A DNA stretch of 64,000 nt from Setophaga petechia (GCA_024362935.1 JANCRA010000012.1:124001-188000); one strand, 5' to 3'; counted from the first letter of the stretch, positions 14,560 through 26,610 are shown. Numbers and translations: made by a program. The notes: generated from the letters alone by a model not told the origin.

Positions 14560-14789
14560 TTGGAAATCTGTTTGCTTTGCTTGTGTCCTTAATATGCTAC
14601 AATGTTAATGATATTTAGGTTCTGTTTAACCAGTACTTATCATCTGAGGTCCAAGATAGGAACAAAATAAATTATTCATCATTAATTAAAAAAGTGATAA
14701 TCTTGTTGGGGGGGTAGGGGTTGTCATCAACACTTCAAGGTCCTGTTAGGCTTCTGGTTTTAATATTGTAAATTATGACTATTTTGCAG

Positions 14790-14855
14790 ATTTGGTGTAC
14801 GGATACTATAGACAACAGAGGAAACTGATTGAAGAGATTGATTGGTCATATACAG
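14790..14855 (+). CDS. PTPRZ1: PTPRZ1 exon 2: N-terminal lead of the ectodomain
   Basis: A 66-nt exon framed by 'attttgcag' (acceptor) and 'CAG|gtaagc' (donor). The first two bases complete a codon begun in the missing exon 1 (phase 1); the last base opens the codon finished by exon 3 (phase 1). The translated part contains [19 protein letters not shown], the very characteristic start of mature PTPRZ1, which places it just after the signal peptide and before the carbonic-anhydrase-like domain. PTPRZ1 is a type I receptor tyrosine phosphatase of neurons, radial glia and oligodendrocyte precursors. The paralogue PTPRG is the main alternative, but its N-terminus does not have this YYRQQRK segment as far as I know. 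The exon is isolated: no other coding exon is seen for 14.8 kb before it, and the next lies 34.7 kb after it. Its length is a multiple of three, so skipping it would keep the frame. Confidence 0.94.
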
Positions 14856-16044
14856 GTAAGCAAAGCTGCCTATTGAATAACTTATTTAACTTTGATATTT
14901 TTGTGTTACAATTTTAAGAGCCTCATGTGTCTGTATACCACTTACCATATGCCTAAACAATTGCTAAAGTGTAGGAAATGGAATCTGAAAAATACAGGAA
15001 CTTTACAATAGGAGCATATTTTCATCTATTTGGATTCACATTTTAATCTACTTATTAATAGATTACATCTATTACTTATGGAAAGAGAAAGTTCTCAACA
15101 TCAAAACCTCAACCTGAGACCTGGCTTATTTGAGGAAGGCTGGGCCAATAAATTGTTAGGTGCTTGTTAATCATCTCAACATTATTGTTCTAGCAAATCT
15201 GAAAAGCAGTCAGAAAGGCTGAAACAAGGCACAGCACATTATGTGAGAAAGAACCTATCCATACACTGCACTTGAACTTCTACCCTGTGCTTGTGAGCAC
15301 TTGAGCACCCTTGCCAAGTCCCACCCTGACTCTCCTAAAAACTCAGTCATTTTGTCTCTCTCATTTGCATGACTAGGAAAGATATATCCTGAAATTTTTC
15401 ATGCCTTATTAAAGAAGAACAATGGAAAATTCACAATTAGCTTCTTATGTTCTTGTGTATAAGTCCAGTGATTTCAGTAACAGTAAAAAGGTAATTTTTG
15501 CTAGGTCTCTTTTGCCCAACATGTAGGAAGTGAGCTCTTATGGATGTGTGTAGGCTCCTACATTTTAAATTTCTTAAGCCACTGTTTCAAAAATACAGAA
15601 CTATGAAAAATAAGCACTGTCAAATTTAAGTTTTTCATAAATTTTATTCAAAACATGTTCCTGTAGTTAAGGAAAATTACACCATTCTTTTTATTTCTCT
15701 TGCTCTCTTTCTCATTTTCGAGACAATTTTTATCTTCTAGTGTAAAACATATCTAACAAGTTTTAAGCCTAGAGAGAATTGAAACAAGCTAGTCATAAAG
15801 CCTTCAAAATGAGATTTATAATGAAAACTCCCACTTACACAGATTGTAGTGCAAAATTAAAGCATAAAATCAATCAATACAGTATTTCATGTTCAAAGTT
15901 GATCCATTTTTTAATAATGTAGTTAGATGACTGCAGGGATAAACCTCCTGGATTCCTGGTGACCAGAGGGCAGTCTTTAAAGGATAGCAAATAGGGTTTG
16001 TTTAGGATATCAGAGGATATAGCTCTTCCCTAGGCTGCACATGG

Positions 16045-16090
16045 CACCCATGCACTGTGCATGGGTGATGCTGCTGCAGCATCCATGGAT
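16045..16090. repeat. Cluster of short perfect palindromes
   Basis: Three inverted repeats follow each other. 16045-16055 pairs perfectly with 16057-16067 (11-bp arms, 1-nt spacer). 16067-16073 pairs with 16077-16083 (7-bp arms, 3-nt spacer). 'atccatggat' at 16081-16090 is a perfect 10-bp palindrome. They lie about 210 bp before the minisatellite. The pairing was checked base by base; any function is unknown. Confidence 0.85.
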
Positions 16091-16299
16091 GGATGGATAT
16101 TTTGTATGGAAAAATAGCACAGAATTGGCATGTCAGCAGATCCATACCTGTTGATTCTCTCCCTTAACCTGTGAGATACCTGTGTGTAGTCATCTCAATT
16201 CATATGCTTTGCTCCAGTGATTCCCCAGCTGGCAAAGCCTTTCTCCCCATTCAGACCTGTCCAGGAGCTTAAATCCTGCTGCTCCTGCAGCCACCTGCC

Positions 16300-16687
16300 C
16301 CAGCTGCATCCTGCCCTGCTCCAGCTGCATCCTGCCCTGCTCCTTCCCTGCTCCTGTCCTGCTCCAGCTGCATCCTGCCCTGCTCCTTCCCTGCTCCTGT
16401 CCTGCTCCAGCTGCATCCTGCCCTGCTCCTTCCCTGCTCCTGCCCTGCCCCAGCTGCATCCTGCCCTGCCCCAGCTGCATCCTGCCCTGCTCCAGCTGCA
16501 TCCTGCCCTGCTCCTGCCCTGCTCCAGCTGCATCCTGCCCTGCTCCTGCCCTGCTCCTGCCCTGCCCCAGCTGCATCCTGCCCTGCTCCTTCCCTGCTCC
16601 TGCCCTGCCCCAGCTGCTCCTGCCCTGCCCCAGCTGCATCCTTCCCTGCTCCTGCCCTGCCCCAGCTGCATCCTGCCCTGCTCCTGC
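16300..16687. repeat. C/T-rich minisatellite built from 21-bp and 11-bp units
   Basis: The array combines a 21-bp unit (CCAGCTGCATCCTGCCCTGC plus T or C) with an 11-bp unit (CCTKYCCTGCT-like). The motif CAGCTG occurs 12 times, at 16301, 16322, 16365, 16408, 16451, 16472, 16493, 16525, 16568, 16611, 16631 and 16663. Intervals are 21, 43, 43, 43, 21, 21, 32, 43, 43, 20 and 32, that is 21 + 0, 1 or 2 x 11 apart from one 1-bp deletion. The array is open in several frames on both strands only because the repeat lacks stop triplets; the peptides are repeats of the unit and are not taken as genes. Confidence 0.95.
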
Positions 16688-18767
16688 TGCCTCTCTGAGC
16701 CCTCTGCTGCACAAGCTCTCTGTGCCCCCAGCTTTCTTAAACAGCTGACTGCATGTGGGGTCAGAAATTGATATTCAAAGCTTTTGGGGAAGGCTGCATG
16801 TAAATCAGGAGCTGAGGGCTAGCAACTGTTTGCAAGCTGAGTATTATGGGATACTTTGTTGAAATACCAGGTAATTGGTTCGTGGGTAAGGTGGAATACA
16901 CAAACCCGGCTTTCACTAATAAAAAGACAGCCTTCCTGAAGGTGCAAAATGTTTCCGGATTTTAGCATTGCGATGTGGAGTCACAGAGGTCTAGAGATTA
17001 AAGCATATGGGTTTTGATCTCCTTCATTTATAATAATTTAAATCATTTTATTCCTAAGGTAAGCAATATCAGGTACTGTATGTATAAGTGCTGTACCTAG
17101 CACAGGCTTATGATTGTGAGGCATAGACCAACATCTACACCTCTGAATGGATGAATGCTTTGCCAGCACATTTTTTTCCTCAGACACCAGTTATATTCTA
17201 CTGTTTTAAAACCTTCTCACTGGAAGAGTCAAAGTGAAAAATTTCATTAGACTCAATGTGCCAATGAAGTGTTTTGAATGGGGCTGGGGATCCTGAAACC
17301 ATAGAGTCTAATGCACCAAGGGTAAGAGAGATATAACTGGTTTGGTAAAATAACCTGAGTCTGAGCAGTGTAATTCTCTGTATCAAGTAAGAAATTTCAG
17401 ATATATTAGCCACAGTGGGTCAATATACTCCTTTACTGGGATGGTGCTATAAGATGAAAGTAAAATGGAGCTAGAGGGTTTTACCTGCTAAAATCAACCA
17501 ATTTCTGAATATGAAGTTTCATAATAAAGCAATTTCACATGCTGGAAATTAGTGAGTCACCATCAGGTTTTGACTCTTGGATAAGTGTATAAAGAAGTCA
17601 TAAATGTTACTGGAAAGATTTTGTAATACTTCTAAGAGCTCTGTTTTAAGCCATGAACAAAATCTGCATTTGCATGCGTTAATTTAATCTTTTGTGTCCT
17701 AACTTTGCATACATTTGCATGAACAAATACCATGTTAAAGAACTGGAAGGTACAAGTTCTTGTTACAGATGCATCCAATATTTTCTGGCGTAAAGGGATG
17801 CTGAAGCTAGCCTATTTGTAAAAATTCCTTTATTTTAACAACCTGTGGTTATATTTTTCATTAAAGCAGTCACAGAAATTTTTTCAAATGTCATGAATAT
17901 TTTCATATGGTGTCATACAGCAAAAAGTGAATCCAGCCATTTTTTGTTGCAGAAAAACCCTGGTGTACTGTGAAAATTCAATTTCCTTAAATCAGTTACA
18001 TACTAATTGATAAGCAAAGGTCATTTACACAATATTTAACTGTACCACTAACTTTAGTCATTCACATATTACTTCAAAGCATAAAGCAAGTAATATGAGC
18101 TTTGGTTGCTTTCTGTCATAGAAGTGAAAGATTAATTTCTTTTTTTTTGATGCTTTGCTTATCTGAATTGTTTTTGACAGAAGGAATAGTATAATATTGT
18201 TTTCTGGTTCTGATGTTTGGTTTGGGTTTTTTTTAACATGGCTGGTTGACAGTAGTCCATCAAAGTCCAAGTCCATAAGTTCACATGTAAACTGGCAAGT
18301 GATATCACAATTTTTTTTTTGTTTTTGTCCCCAGTGAAATATCTTTCTGTTGGGTTTCACCCCTGGGATTTTGGTTCTTGTTCACAACAAACATGTTATG
18401 TGCTTTTGGGGGGAAAAAAACACAGCTGAAATTTGTTAAAAACAAGAGATTCTAAACAGTCTTCAAGGAATTAGCAAAGCCAAGGGTTTCAAACACTTTT
18501 AAAAATTGAACATTCTATATAAATAAATACCATAATCAGATCAATGTTCTTTGTCTCACTGTGTAGGAGGGTTATGTTCAGCCTGTGCTGCCATTTATTA
18601 TGTGATACACTGTTACACATTTGCTTTACAAATATTGGCAACTCTGATCTTGAGGAAAGCGTAATTTTGGTATAAACTGATTGGTCTCCAGGTATTCAAA
18701 GAACATTTTTATTATTTGCAAGCAGAATCTGAATAATATTTCCCTTTTCTCTGGGGAAAAGCATCAT

Positions 18768-19325
18768 GAATCATAGAATCACAGAATGATTTAGGTTTGA
18801 AGGGGCCCTTGGAGATGATGTGATTGCAGCCCCACCTCAAAGCAAAATATCTTCAAAGGTGAAACAGGCAAAGTATGGAAAATCTCCAAAGAAGGAGGTG
18901 CTGCAGTTTGGTCAATGTGTTCTGTTGTTATTTTGAAAACATTTCTTTTACTCAGGTTCAATATGTCTTATTGCAACTTGTGGCCCTTTCCTTGTGCACT
19001 GCTCTGTAAATTGCCTTTACAGAGCAGTAGACTTCAGCTAAGTTCCCTCTCAGCTTAAGCTTCAGCAGACTCAGGTCCCTCAGCCTCTCCTCATGCATGA
19101 TGTACTCCACCCCCCAGACCACCTCAGCAGCCCTTATTTTGTAAATATCCATCTCATACTAGGTTCAGGAGAAATCAAAACTGGACCCTGCATTCTCAAT
19201 GTCACCTCACTGGTGTGCAGTAGAGGGAAGAAGTCACTTCCCTCATCCTGCTGGCTCCACTCTTGCTAAGGTAGCCCAGGACAGCATTTTTCTTCCTGAC
19301 TGCAAAGGCACACTGCTGACAAACA
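18768..19325 (-). mobile_element. CR1 LINE 3' fragment, antisense to PTPRZ1
   Basis: The left end reads 'tcatagaatcacagaatg' followed by 'tttgaaggggccc'. This is the reverse complement of the avian CR1 3' terminus (ATTCTATGATTCTATG-type end). Further right, 'ccctcagcctctcctcatgc' and a degraded 'cctcatcctgctggctccac' match the antisense of the CR1 3' coding region and tail. The element is 5'-truncated and internally rearranged, as usual for CR1. A perfect 13-bp hairpin sits inside it at 18998-19028. Confidence 0.85.
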
Positions 19326-21227
19326 CATAACTCATTCCATCAGGATTATTAATTAAGATATTCAGATAACTTTTAATATCTGATATTTTTCAGTAGTAAT
19401 GTATAGTGATGGTGCTCTTCTGGCGCTAGCACAAATACTTCTTTCAGTAGCAATGCCAAAATGTAATGATTTCTTTGTTTTGCTCCCCTGTTGAACTAAT
19501 TGAACTAATCTTGTTAAACCTGAAATTGTTACCTTTTTGCATCTGACTCAACCGGCTCCTGGAGATATTGCCCTAGTTTATTATTCTCGTTACTGTTGCT
19601 ATACAAGCAAAACTTTAGTTGTTGGTTGAAAGGCTAGGTTTGCCATCCCGAGTCTTATAAATGTGCTGTGATTGCTTCAAATGTTCATTCCTGTAGTTTA
19701 GCTCAGAAATTAAAACGGCCTTTGTTTTCAGTGGTACTGAGAAAACGCAATTTTCTTTCTTGCCCAAACAAGAGCTAATATTTTAATTTCAAATGTTCCA
19801 TCATATTTCAGTACTGAGGAGATTTAATTTCAAAGTCACTTCTCATTAAGTTTATGGAAAAGCATGTTGTTGCTTATGTCCATAACAATGCATGGGTGTA
19901 TTTGCTTTTCACTCAGCCTAAAAAGTGAGCAAGGATCTACACTATCTCAGCTGTGGCCCAACAGAATGATTTTAACACTGGTAGCTAACTGCTTATTCTG
20001 TAAAATGTCTGCTGCTTCTGTTACCCAGCAGTTCAGTCCAGGTAAAGTGGAAAATTTGAGTCTTTCCCCTCATCCTCACCCTGTGTCTCTGTTCAGCAGC
20101 CATCTGCTGGGAGCATGGACAAGGTGGGGCATGCAGGTGCTGCTCCCTGCCCTGCAGCTAAGGTGAAGGAGAGGCTGTGCTGCTGAGGCTGTGTGAGCGT
20201 GGGCACGGTGCTCGCTCCCTGTGAGACAGCTCCAGGAGCAGGGCAAAGGGAGTCTGCAGGGAAGGGCAGGGGTCTGGGTCTGGGCCATCACCTCCCAGGG
20301 TGCAGCATGATAGATGAGCCATTTGGTGGGCCAAATCCTGACAGTCAGCCTGTGTGTGAGAGGGGGATGTACCAACAGGAGCCGGCTGGAAGTGGGAACG
20401 AGGAGCTGCCTGCTGAGCTGACTGCTTTAATGGACTGGTCTGCCAGACCAGACTGAAACGTCTCCAAGAGAGCCCTGGCCAAGAGTTGATGAAACCTTCT
20501 GCTTTCACTGGTTTGATAAAACTGTGTTCTGGGAGATGATGCATACAAAATTAAGTTCCTTTTTTTTTTCCTTGCGAAGTAACTACCATAGCAGTATCAG
20601 CTTCACTTCGTGAGAAGATCTTGTCTTTTTATGACCTCCTGCCAAATACATCATTTTGTGCTTCATGTTCACCAGATATAGTCATAACTGATGTGCTGTA
20701 TCAGTTGTGGGTAATAAAGAAAAGCCTATGCTCTTGGGCTGTGTGGGTTCCTTCAGTAAAGGGTCTGCTTAAAAATTAAAATGACATACTTTCTTTTATC
20801 AACTCATAAAATGGTTCTGCAGGAGTCTTTTCTTTTTTAATAGACTTTATGCTTCAGAGGCTGTCATACCTTTTCTTGCATGAGAGCTCATTACATGTAT
20901 TTATAACCCCCAGATCACACAGCCACTCGTGCTTCCAGTCTTTCGTCACTAAATTCACAGGATCACTAATTAAAAGCCTATTACACTGTTAATGGTTTTG
21001 GAAAGCTTATGATTTCACAGCAGAAATTACATAGTTATGCATCTGTTTGCATCAAAGGGACAAGGTGTCCTCAAGTGAAAAGCCACTTGCTGCATTTCTG
21101 GCCATTAAGAAATTCCTTTTAAGATATCTCAGAGTACTGAATCAACAGCACAAAGCACATTATTCAACAGAAAGAATATGTCTATTTAGTATATTTGTGG
21201 ATTTTTAATCCATATAAAATTATATGC

Positions 21228-21265
21228 TTCAGAAGTCTGCATTAAGTTCAGAAGTTTGCATTAAG
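21228..21265. repeat. Two-copy tandem repeat, 19-bp unit
   Basis: TTCAGAAGTCTGCATTAAG is followed directly by a copy with one change (C to T at the tenth base). It is a small local duplication with no other recognisable meaning. Confidence 0.9.
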
Positions 21266-23176
21266 CTTTCTTTACAACGAAGAAAACTGATCTTTGAGCA
21301 GTAGAAAGCTATTAGCAGGAAAGTGGAATTTATTTAGCTTTTATTCAGTAATATTTCTAAGGTAAACTGAGTGGAAAAGTTTTCAAGGGATTTTGGGGGA
21401 GTAAGTAAGAGGATTGGATCCCAAATTCATGGAATTTTCAAAGTTGGACTCTCGTAGGGCAGGTCTGAAGAACAGCATGTTGGTATTCATATTTGTCTCA
21501 CTACTGCTAAATTATAGCATTTTTATTTCAAATAATATTGAAGTGATCAATTTGCCAAAGTTTCCTTTGAAGGAACTCAGATAAGACTGTTCCTTCCTCC
21601 ATTTCAGTCCTCTCATGCAATAAACAAAGAAAACCATTTTCACAAAGTGCACAGCAACTTCTGAGCATCATCAGATTTTTCAAATGGAAAGTTGGCTTCT
21701 GAAGTACAGAAGTCTGAGTGTGAGACATTTGCATAGTGTGGCACTGCTGCTATGCCAAGGTCTGTTCAGGGGTCAGAAAGATGTAGAAACTTCCCATTAA
21801 GTAAATCCATTTGGAATTTAAAAGCTTTTTAAGAGTGCTGTCTTTGGGAATATACCAAAGTCAAATGGAAAAAACCAAATTTTGAATATCTCACAGCAGA
21901 CTGCAGCCTCTAGTTAAGCCTCTTTGCCCTTCAAAATGATCATAAAAGAATCCTTTTGCACATACTACTGAATGATTTCTCATTTACAAGTGCATTCAAT
22001 CTGTGCTGCAGTAGGAAGGTTGTGTTCTTGGAGACCACTTGCTTACCAAATGCACAGATGATTACCTGGAGGTCATCACCTCCATATCAAAATGATCTGT
22101 GGGTTTGTGAGGTTTAGAGCCCAGCAGATAATTCTCCCATTGCTTATGTTTACAGAAGGCCATATTTAATTTTCTGCTCCATCCAATAAGTTTTGAACTT
22201 CCTTACTGACATTTTTACTCAAAGGCTATTCTGCTGTATTTATAACAGGTTTTGGTTTTTCCTGAAGAGTTCAAACCCCACTCATTTCAGTATGCACAGT
22301 TTGATAATACCTAATCAATAATTCTGTGGATTTTACTCACAAATTTGAAGCCAGTTCTGATCTTGCTGTGTCTCATCAATTCAATAGATATCAAACCCCT
22401 CTGGGTAGATATTCCATCTAAGGTTCTTTAACCCATAAGAATTAAGGTAGTCCCCCAAAGGGCAGACTTACAAAAGTCTGTGAGAGAAGGAAGATAAAGG
22501 GTACAGTGAAGAATCCTGAGCAGGAGGGGACCGTGGAATGTTACAACTCCTTTCCATCCCCACCCCCCCCCCCCAAAAAAAAAAAGTTCAAATCTTTTAA
22601 ATTTTAGAAACCCATCAACATTTCTGTCTTGGAATAATCAGCATTTGCCACTGGATTTATGAGTTCATGAACTGTTCCCTCAATCATTCCAATGCCAGAA
22701 TCACAGAATTTCAGTTCTGAGCATCTCTTCCACCTGTGAAAGTGCACAAGCCCTTTTTTTTGAGAAGCTGGGTCTCTCTGCATACATTTTTAGCTGGTTC
22801 CTGCTATGCTTGAAGAGCGGTGCTTCCAACAAACTCTATAGACAAACTGTGGCGGCCTCTTTCTGCTCTCTTCCAAGAGCTTTCTTCATAAGAGAGTAAA
22901 CTGTGCCTTGATCTGATATTGCCTGGCATTGATCCTGTTTTAGGAGCCACAGAAACAATTGAGTTATCTTCTTTCAGCCTTTATCATAGATGCTGCATTT
23001 GAAACCTAAGCTGTTTTCCCTCTGTCAGTGGCTCCTCTGTCAGTGCACTTTATCTGATGAAAACTGTGTTAACAAGAGACGTTTTGAAAGGGTAGTAACG
23101 AAAATTAAGGTATTAAAAATGTAAAAGCAAAGAGAGGGATAATGTGTTGAATGCTAGAAAAAGGAAAGAATCATTT

Positions 23177-23228
23177 ACATGTAAGGACTTGGAATTTTTT
23201 TCCCAACTTCTGATATTTCCTTACATGT
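23177..23228. repeat. Inverted repeat with 11-bp arms
   Basis: ACATGTAAGGA at 23177-23187 is the exact reverse complement of 23218-23228, with a 30-nt spacer containing a T-run. In RNA it would form a short stem-loop. An 11-bp stem is too short for a typical microRNA precursor and the loop shows no obvious extension of pairing. Confidence 0.7.
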
Positions 23229-25589
23229 GTAAGGTGCCAGTTCAGGGCTTGAGTGCATGGCTATAAACTGATTGCAATTATTTTTACTCCATTCATGGTA
23301 TAAACCAGCCCAGAACAAAAAATACCCAATTTTTTATTACCCCGCATGAGTAACTGAAAGGGAAAAATTGAAAAAAATTGTTGCTGGAGTATTTACAAAT
23401 ACTGGGGCAATGATTAATAAATTCTCCTGTTTCAGAACAGAGTGAATTTTCTGCCTGCTTGTACATGTTTTGACCACTTTGCACATACACAATATGATCA
23501 GTCTTGGTTATATTTTTTCCTGTTGTTTTTCAGGAAAGCAAATATTTATGGTTAGAGTTCTAGTGTGTGAAAAATTAAAAGCTAAAAGTTTTTTTTTCAT
23601 TATTATTATTCATATGTAATTTTTTGAAAGCTAGCTTCAAAGTAGGGTTGTGGTGCGCGTGAACAGAAGAACACTAGCACATTACCTGTTTAATCTGTAT
23701 CTCACTTATTTTCCAAGTATCCAAAAGAGATGCAAAGTGGCCAGCACAAACAAGCAATAGACAATGTGTAATATACGTTCTTAAGGAGCAGGAAGATACT
23801 TTAAAAAAGGCAAGCATTCCTTTTTTTCAGCTGTAAGTACCCACTTCACACAGATTCAGTAATTACCATGGCTAATTTTACCAAGACATTTAGCCACCAA
23901 GATGAGATCTGTACACCTGCCAGTCCTAATGTGATGTGCATCCGATCAAAATGAGAGCAGTACTTGTTCTCCTCTGTGTGAAAGCAACTGATGATAATCT
24001 ATTGCAGTAGCTTGATCACACATCTGAAGTTCCCTTTGAAATCATTTGTTTTTTCCTTAGAGAAGCTGTGGAGCATGTGCTAAAAAGAGCTGTTCTGGAT
24101 GACTTCCTGTGTCTCCTCACTTTATCCCATTCTCTAAAGAAATTTTTCTATCCTTTGCATTTTACACTATTTGTCATATTGCTTTAGTTCTTCTTTTAGA
24201 GTGCAGCCATGACTTGTTTCCCTTTTGCATTACAAAATTCTCCTTTTTCCCACTATCAAACAATCATGTAAGGTTTTGTCCGAGGGAATGTCTTCTCCCC
24301 AACATTCTTAATAACTCCATGAAGTAACTGTCAGTTTGCCACTTTATCTCCTGTGTTTCCAGGAAAAACTTTCCTCCCGAGTAACTAATGGAGAAAGAGC
24401 TGGCTGAGTGTTTCCATGACTATCTTGCAGTCTCTCCCAGCTGCCTTTTCCTAAATGTCAGAGCCACTCTCCAGCCTGGTTACCATGGTGCCTTCAGCTG
24501 GCATGCCTGCCAGGGTTCACAGAGCCAGCACACCCACTGCACGTTTTATGGGAACATACCAGGAGGGAAGGCTCCTACCTGCTGTGTCACAGTTAAATAG
24601 AACATATCAAAAGGTACTTCTTGGTGCATATTCTGTGTAAGATTGGCTCCAATTTAGTAGCATAAAACCCATTCAATCAATTAAGGATATTCCCTTTGTC
24701 CCTCTGTTTGTGAGGGTAGCGGTACATCTATAGATGTGCTACAAGTTACATTTATAAACCTGCTAGTGAGTTGCCAGCTCAACAGGTCGTAAGTGTAAGT
24801 GCTGCTGGAGAACAATGAGGTTTCTACTGTGCTATATTAATTAACTATCTTCTATAAAAAGATTTTAAGGTGTCTTCTTTTTCCTTATAATTTATTATTC
24901 AATTTCAAATACTGTTATTAGCAAAAGAAACTTTTCATCAATATGGTTTCCTGAAGTGAAAGTCAATACAACTAAAGTATATTCTGCATCCCACCATCGG
25001 AAAACCTGATTTTTTAAACCTCAGGTTCATAAAAAGAAATCTGTTGATAGATTAGTCGCTGAAATAACAAAATCCTTTTTAAAATGACAATGGATTTTAA
25101 AATTTACTTTAAAATTCCATGCAACTGAGTCATATTGTTGTTTCTAAAATTTGCCTTTGTTCCAAATAATAAGCTGCTAGTAAGTTTTGTTCAATCAATT
25201 GTTTCAGGTTCAGTTGGTCATATTCTCTTAAACAAATGGTTAGGTAGACTGCAAGCACATTTCAGGTGATCATAAAATAAGAGCACTGAACTACAGTGTA
25301 CTTTGATCTGTCTCCTCGATAAATGTTTTATAGAAACAAAATATTCTTCTCCCAGTTGCTCAGCTTTAGTTGTGAATGAAGTGGTATTTTCCATTCCTTT
25401 AATTGAATGTTCAGGGTTTTGTTATTGGTACCATATATGAACCCCCCAACTCCAACACTGCTGCTACAGGCAATCATGCCATCTAACTCTTAAACAAAAT
25501 TAATTGAAATCCGTTTTAAAAATATATGGAATATTTTGCTTCATAGTTTCACTGAAAGACTATCTCAGAAACCCATTCTTGATTTTTCA

Positions 25590-26610
25590 TAAAATCATAC
25601 ATTCATTTACATTGGAAAGATCATTGAGACCAGCTGTTGACCCAACACTGCCAAGTCCCCCACTAAACCATGTTCCTTAAGCAACACATCTTTTAAATAC
25701 AGCCAGGGATGGTAACACAGCCACTTCCCTGAGTTGCCTTTTCCAGTACTGGATAACCTTTATGATGAGGAATATTTTTCTAAAAGCCAAATTGAATGTC
25801 CCCTGATGCAACTTGAGGCTATTTCATTTTGTCCTGTTACTTGTTACCTTGGAGAAGAGACTGACCCATACCTGGCTACAGACTGCTTTCAGGGACTTGA
25901 AGAGTGAGAATTTCTACCCTCACCTCCTTTTGTCCAGAACAAACACACTCAACTCCCTCAGTTGCTTCTCATCAGAACTTGTGGTCCAGACCATTCAGCA
26001 GCTTCATTGCCCTTCTCTAGATACACTCCAGCACCTCAATGTTTTTCTTTCAGTGAGGGGTCCAAAGGATTACACAGGAATCCAGCTGTGGCCTCTCCAG
26101 TGCCAAGTACCGGGGGCCACTCCCTCGCCTGGTCCTGACTACACTACTTCTGATGCAGACCAGAATGCCATTGCCCTTCCTGGCCACCTGGACGCACGCT
26201 GGATCGTGTTCAGATGGCTGTCATCCAGCACCCCCAGGTCCTTTTCCACTGGGCCACAGCCTGGAACATTGCATGGGGTTGTTGTGATGCAGGGGCAGAG
26301 TTTGGCACTTTGCCTTGTTGAACCTCATCCAGTTGTCCTCAGCCCTTTGATCCAGCCTGTCCAAATCCCTCTGAGAACCTTCCTGACCTTCAGCAGCTCA
26401 GTAATTTGGCCCAGGTTGGTGTCATCTGCAAACTGGCTGAGGGTGCACTTGAGCCCTTCATTCAGATGGTTGGTTAAGATCTTAAATGGAACTGGCCCCA
26501 GTAGTGAGCCCTAGGGAACCCCACTTGTGACTGGCTGCCAACTGGGTTTTCCTCCTTTCACCTCCATTCTTTGAACTTGGTCATCCAGCCAAACTGATTT
26601 GGATTTCCAA
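25590..26610 (-). mobile_element. CR1 LINE fragment of about 1 kb, antisense to PTPRZ1
   Basis: From left to right the plus strand reads the antisense of an avian CR1: 'caacactgccaagtccccca', 'gggatggtaacacagccact', 'tccagcacctcaatg', 'ccaaatccctctgagaacct' and 'ctggccccagtagtgagccc', all standard landmarks in the right order. The sense strand is therefore minus, covering the C-terminal part of the reverse-transcriptase ORF2 and the 3' tail. It is 5'-truncated near 26610. A 233-codon open frame at 25813-26514 on the plus strand is the antisense of this element and is not a gene. It is the longest CR1 piece in the window. Confidence 0.92.

Larger units (their letters stand above)
1..14789 (+). 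other. PTPRZ1: Upstream intron of PTPRZ1 (3' part, probably intron 1)
   Basis: AT-rich non-coding sequence ending in the acceptor of the first coding exon seen. That exon starts after the first base of a codon, so at least one coding exon (signal peptide) must lie upstream of base 1. I looked for a signal-peptide exon or a CpG-rich promoter here and found neither. Open frames in this stretch are at most about 90 codons and match nothing I recognise. Contents that can be named: a degraded CR1-like stretch near 2950-3170, a TA-rich simple repeat at 3965-4054, a 39-bp-period duplication at 8111-8182 and a GGAA microsatellite at 14308-14559. The rest shows no recognisable feature. Confidence 0.75.

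Noticed and set aside
1..14789. Search for PTPRZ1 exon 1 and promoter
   Set aside because: No signal-peptide-like frame ending in a phase-1 donor and no CpG-rich region was found; exon 1 is taken to be outside the window.
16190..16771. Four overlapping open frames of 147-184 codons on both strands
   Set aside because: They are an effect of the stop-free 21/11-bp minisatellite. The peptides are simple repeats and no splice site or start context supports them.
22689..22712. 'gaatcacagaatttcagttc' as a possible CR1 3' end
   Set aside because: Only the first dozen bases resemble a CR1 terminus and the adjoining sequence does not continue as CR1.
25813..26514. Longest open frame in the window (233 codons, plus strand)
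   Set aside because: It lies wholly inside an antisense CR1 element; the order of CR1 landmarks explains the sequence. The frame is antisense to the element's reverse-transcriptase region.
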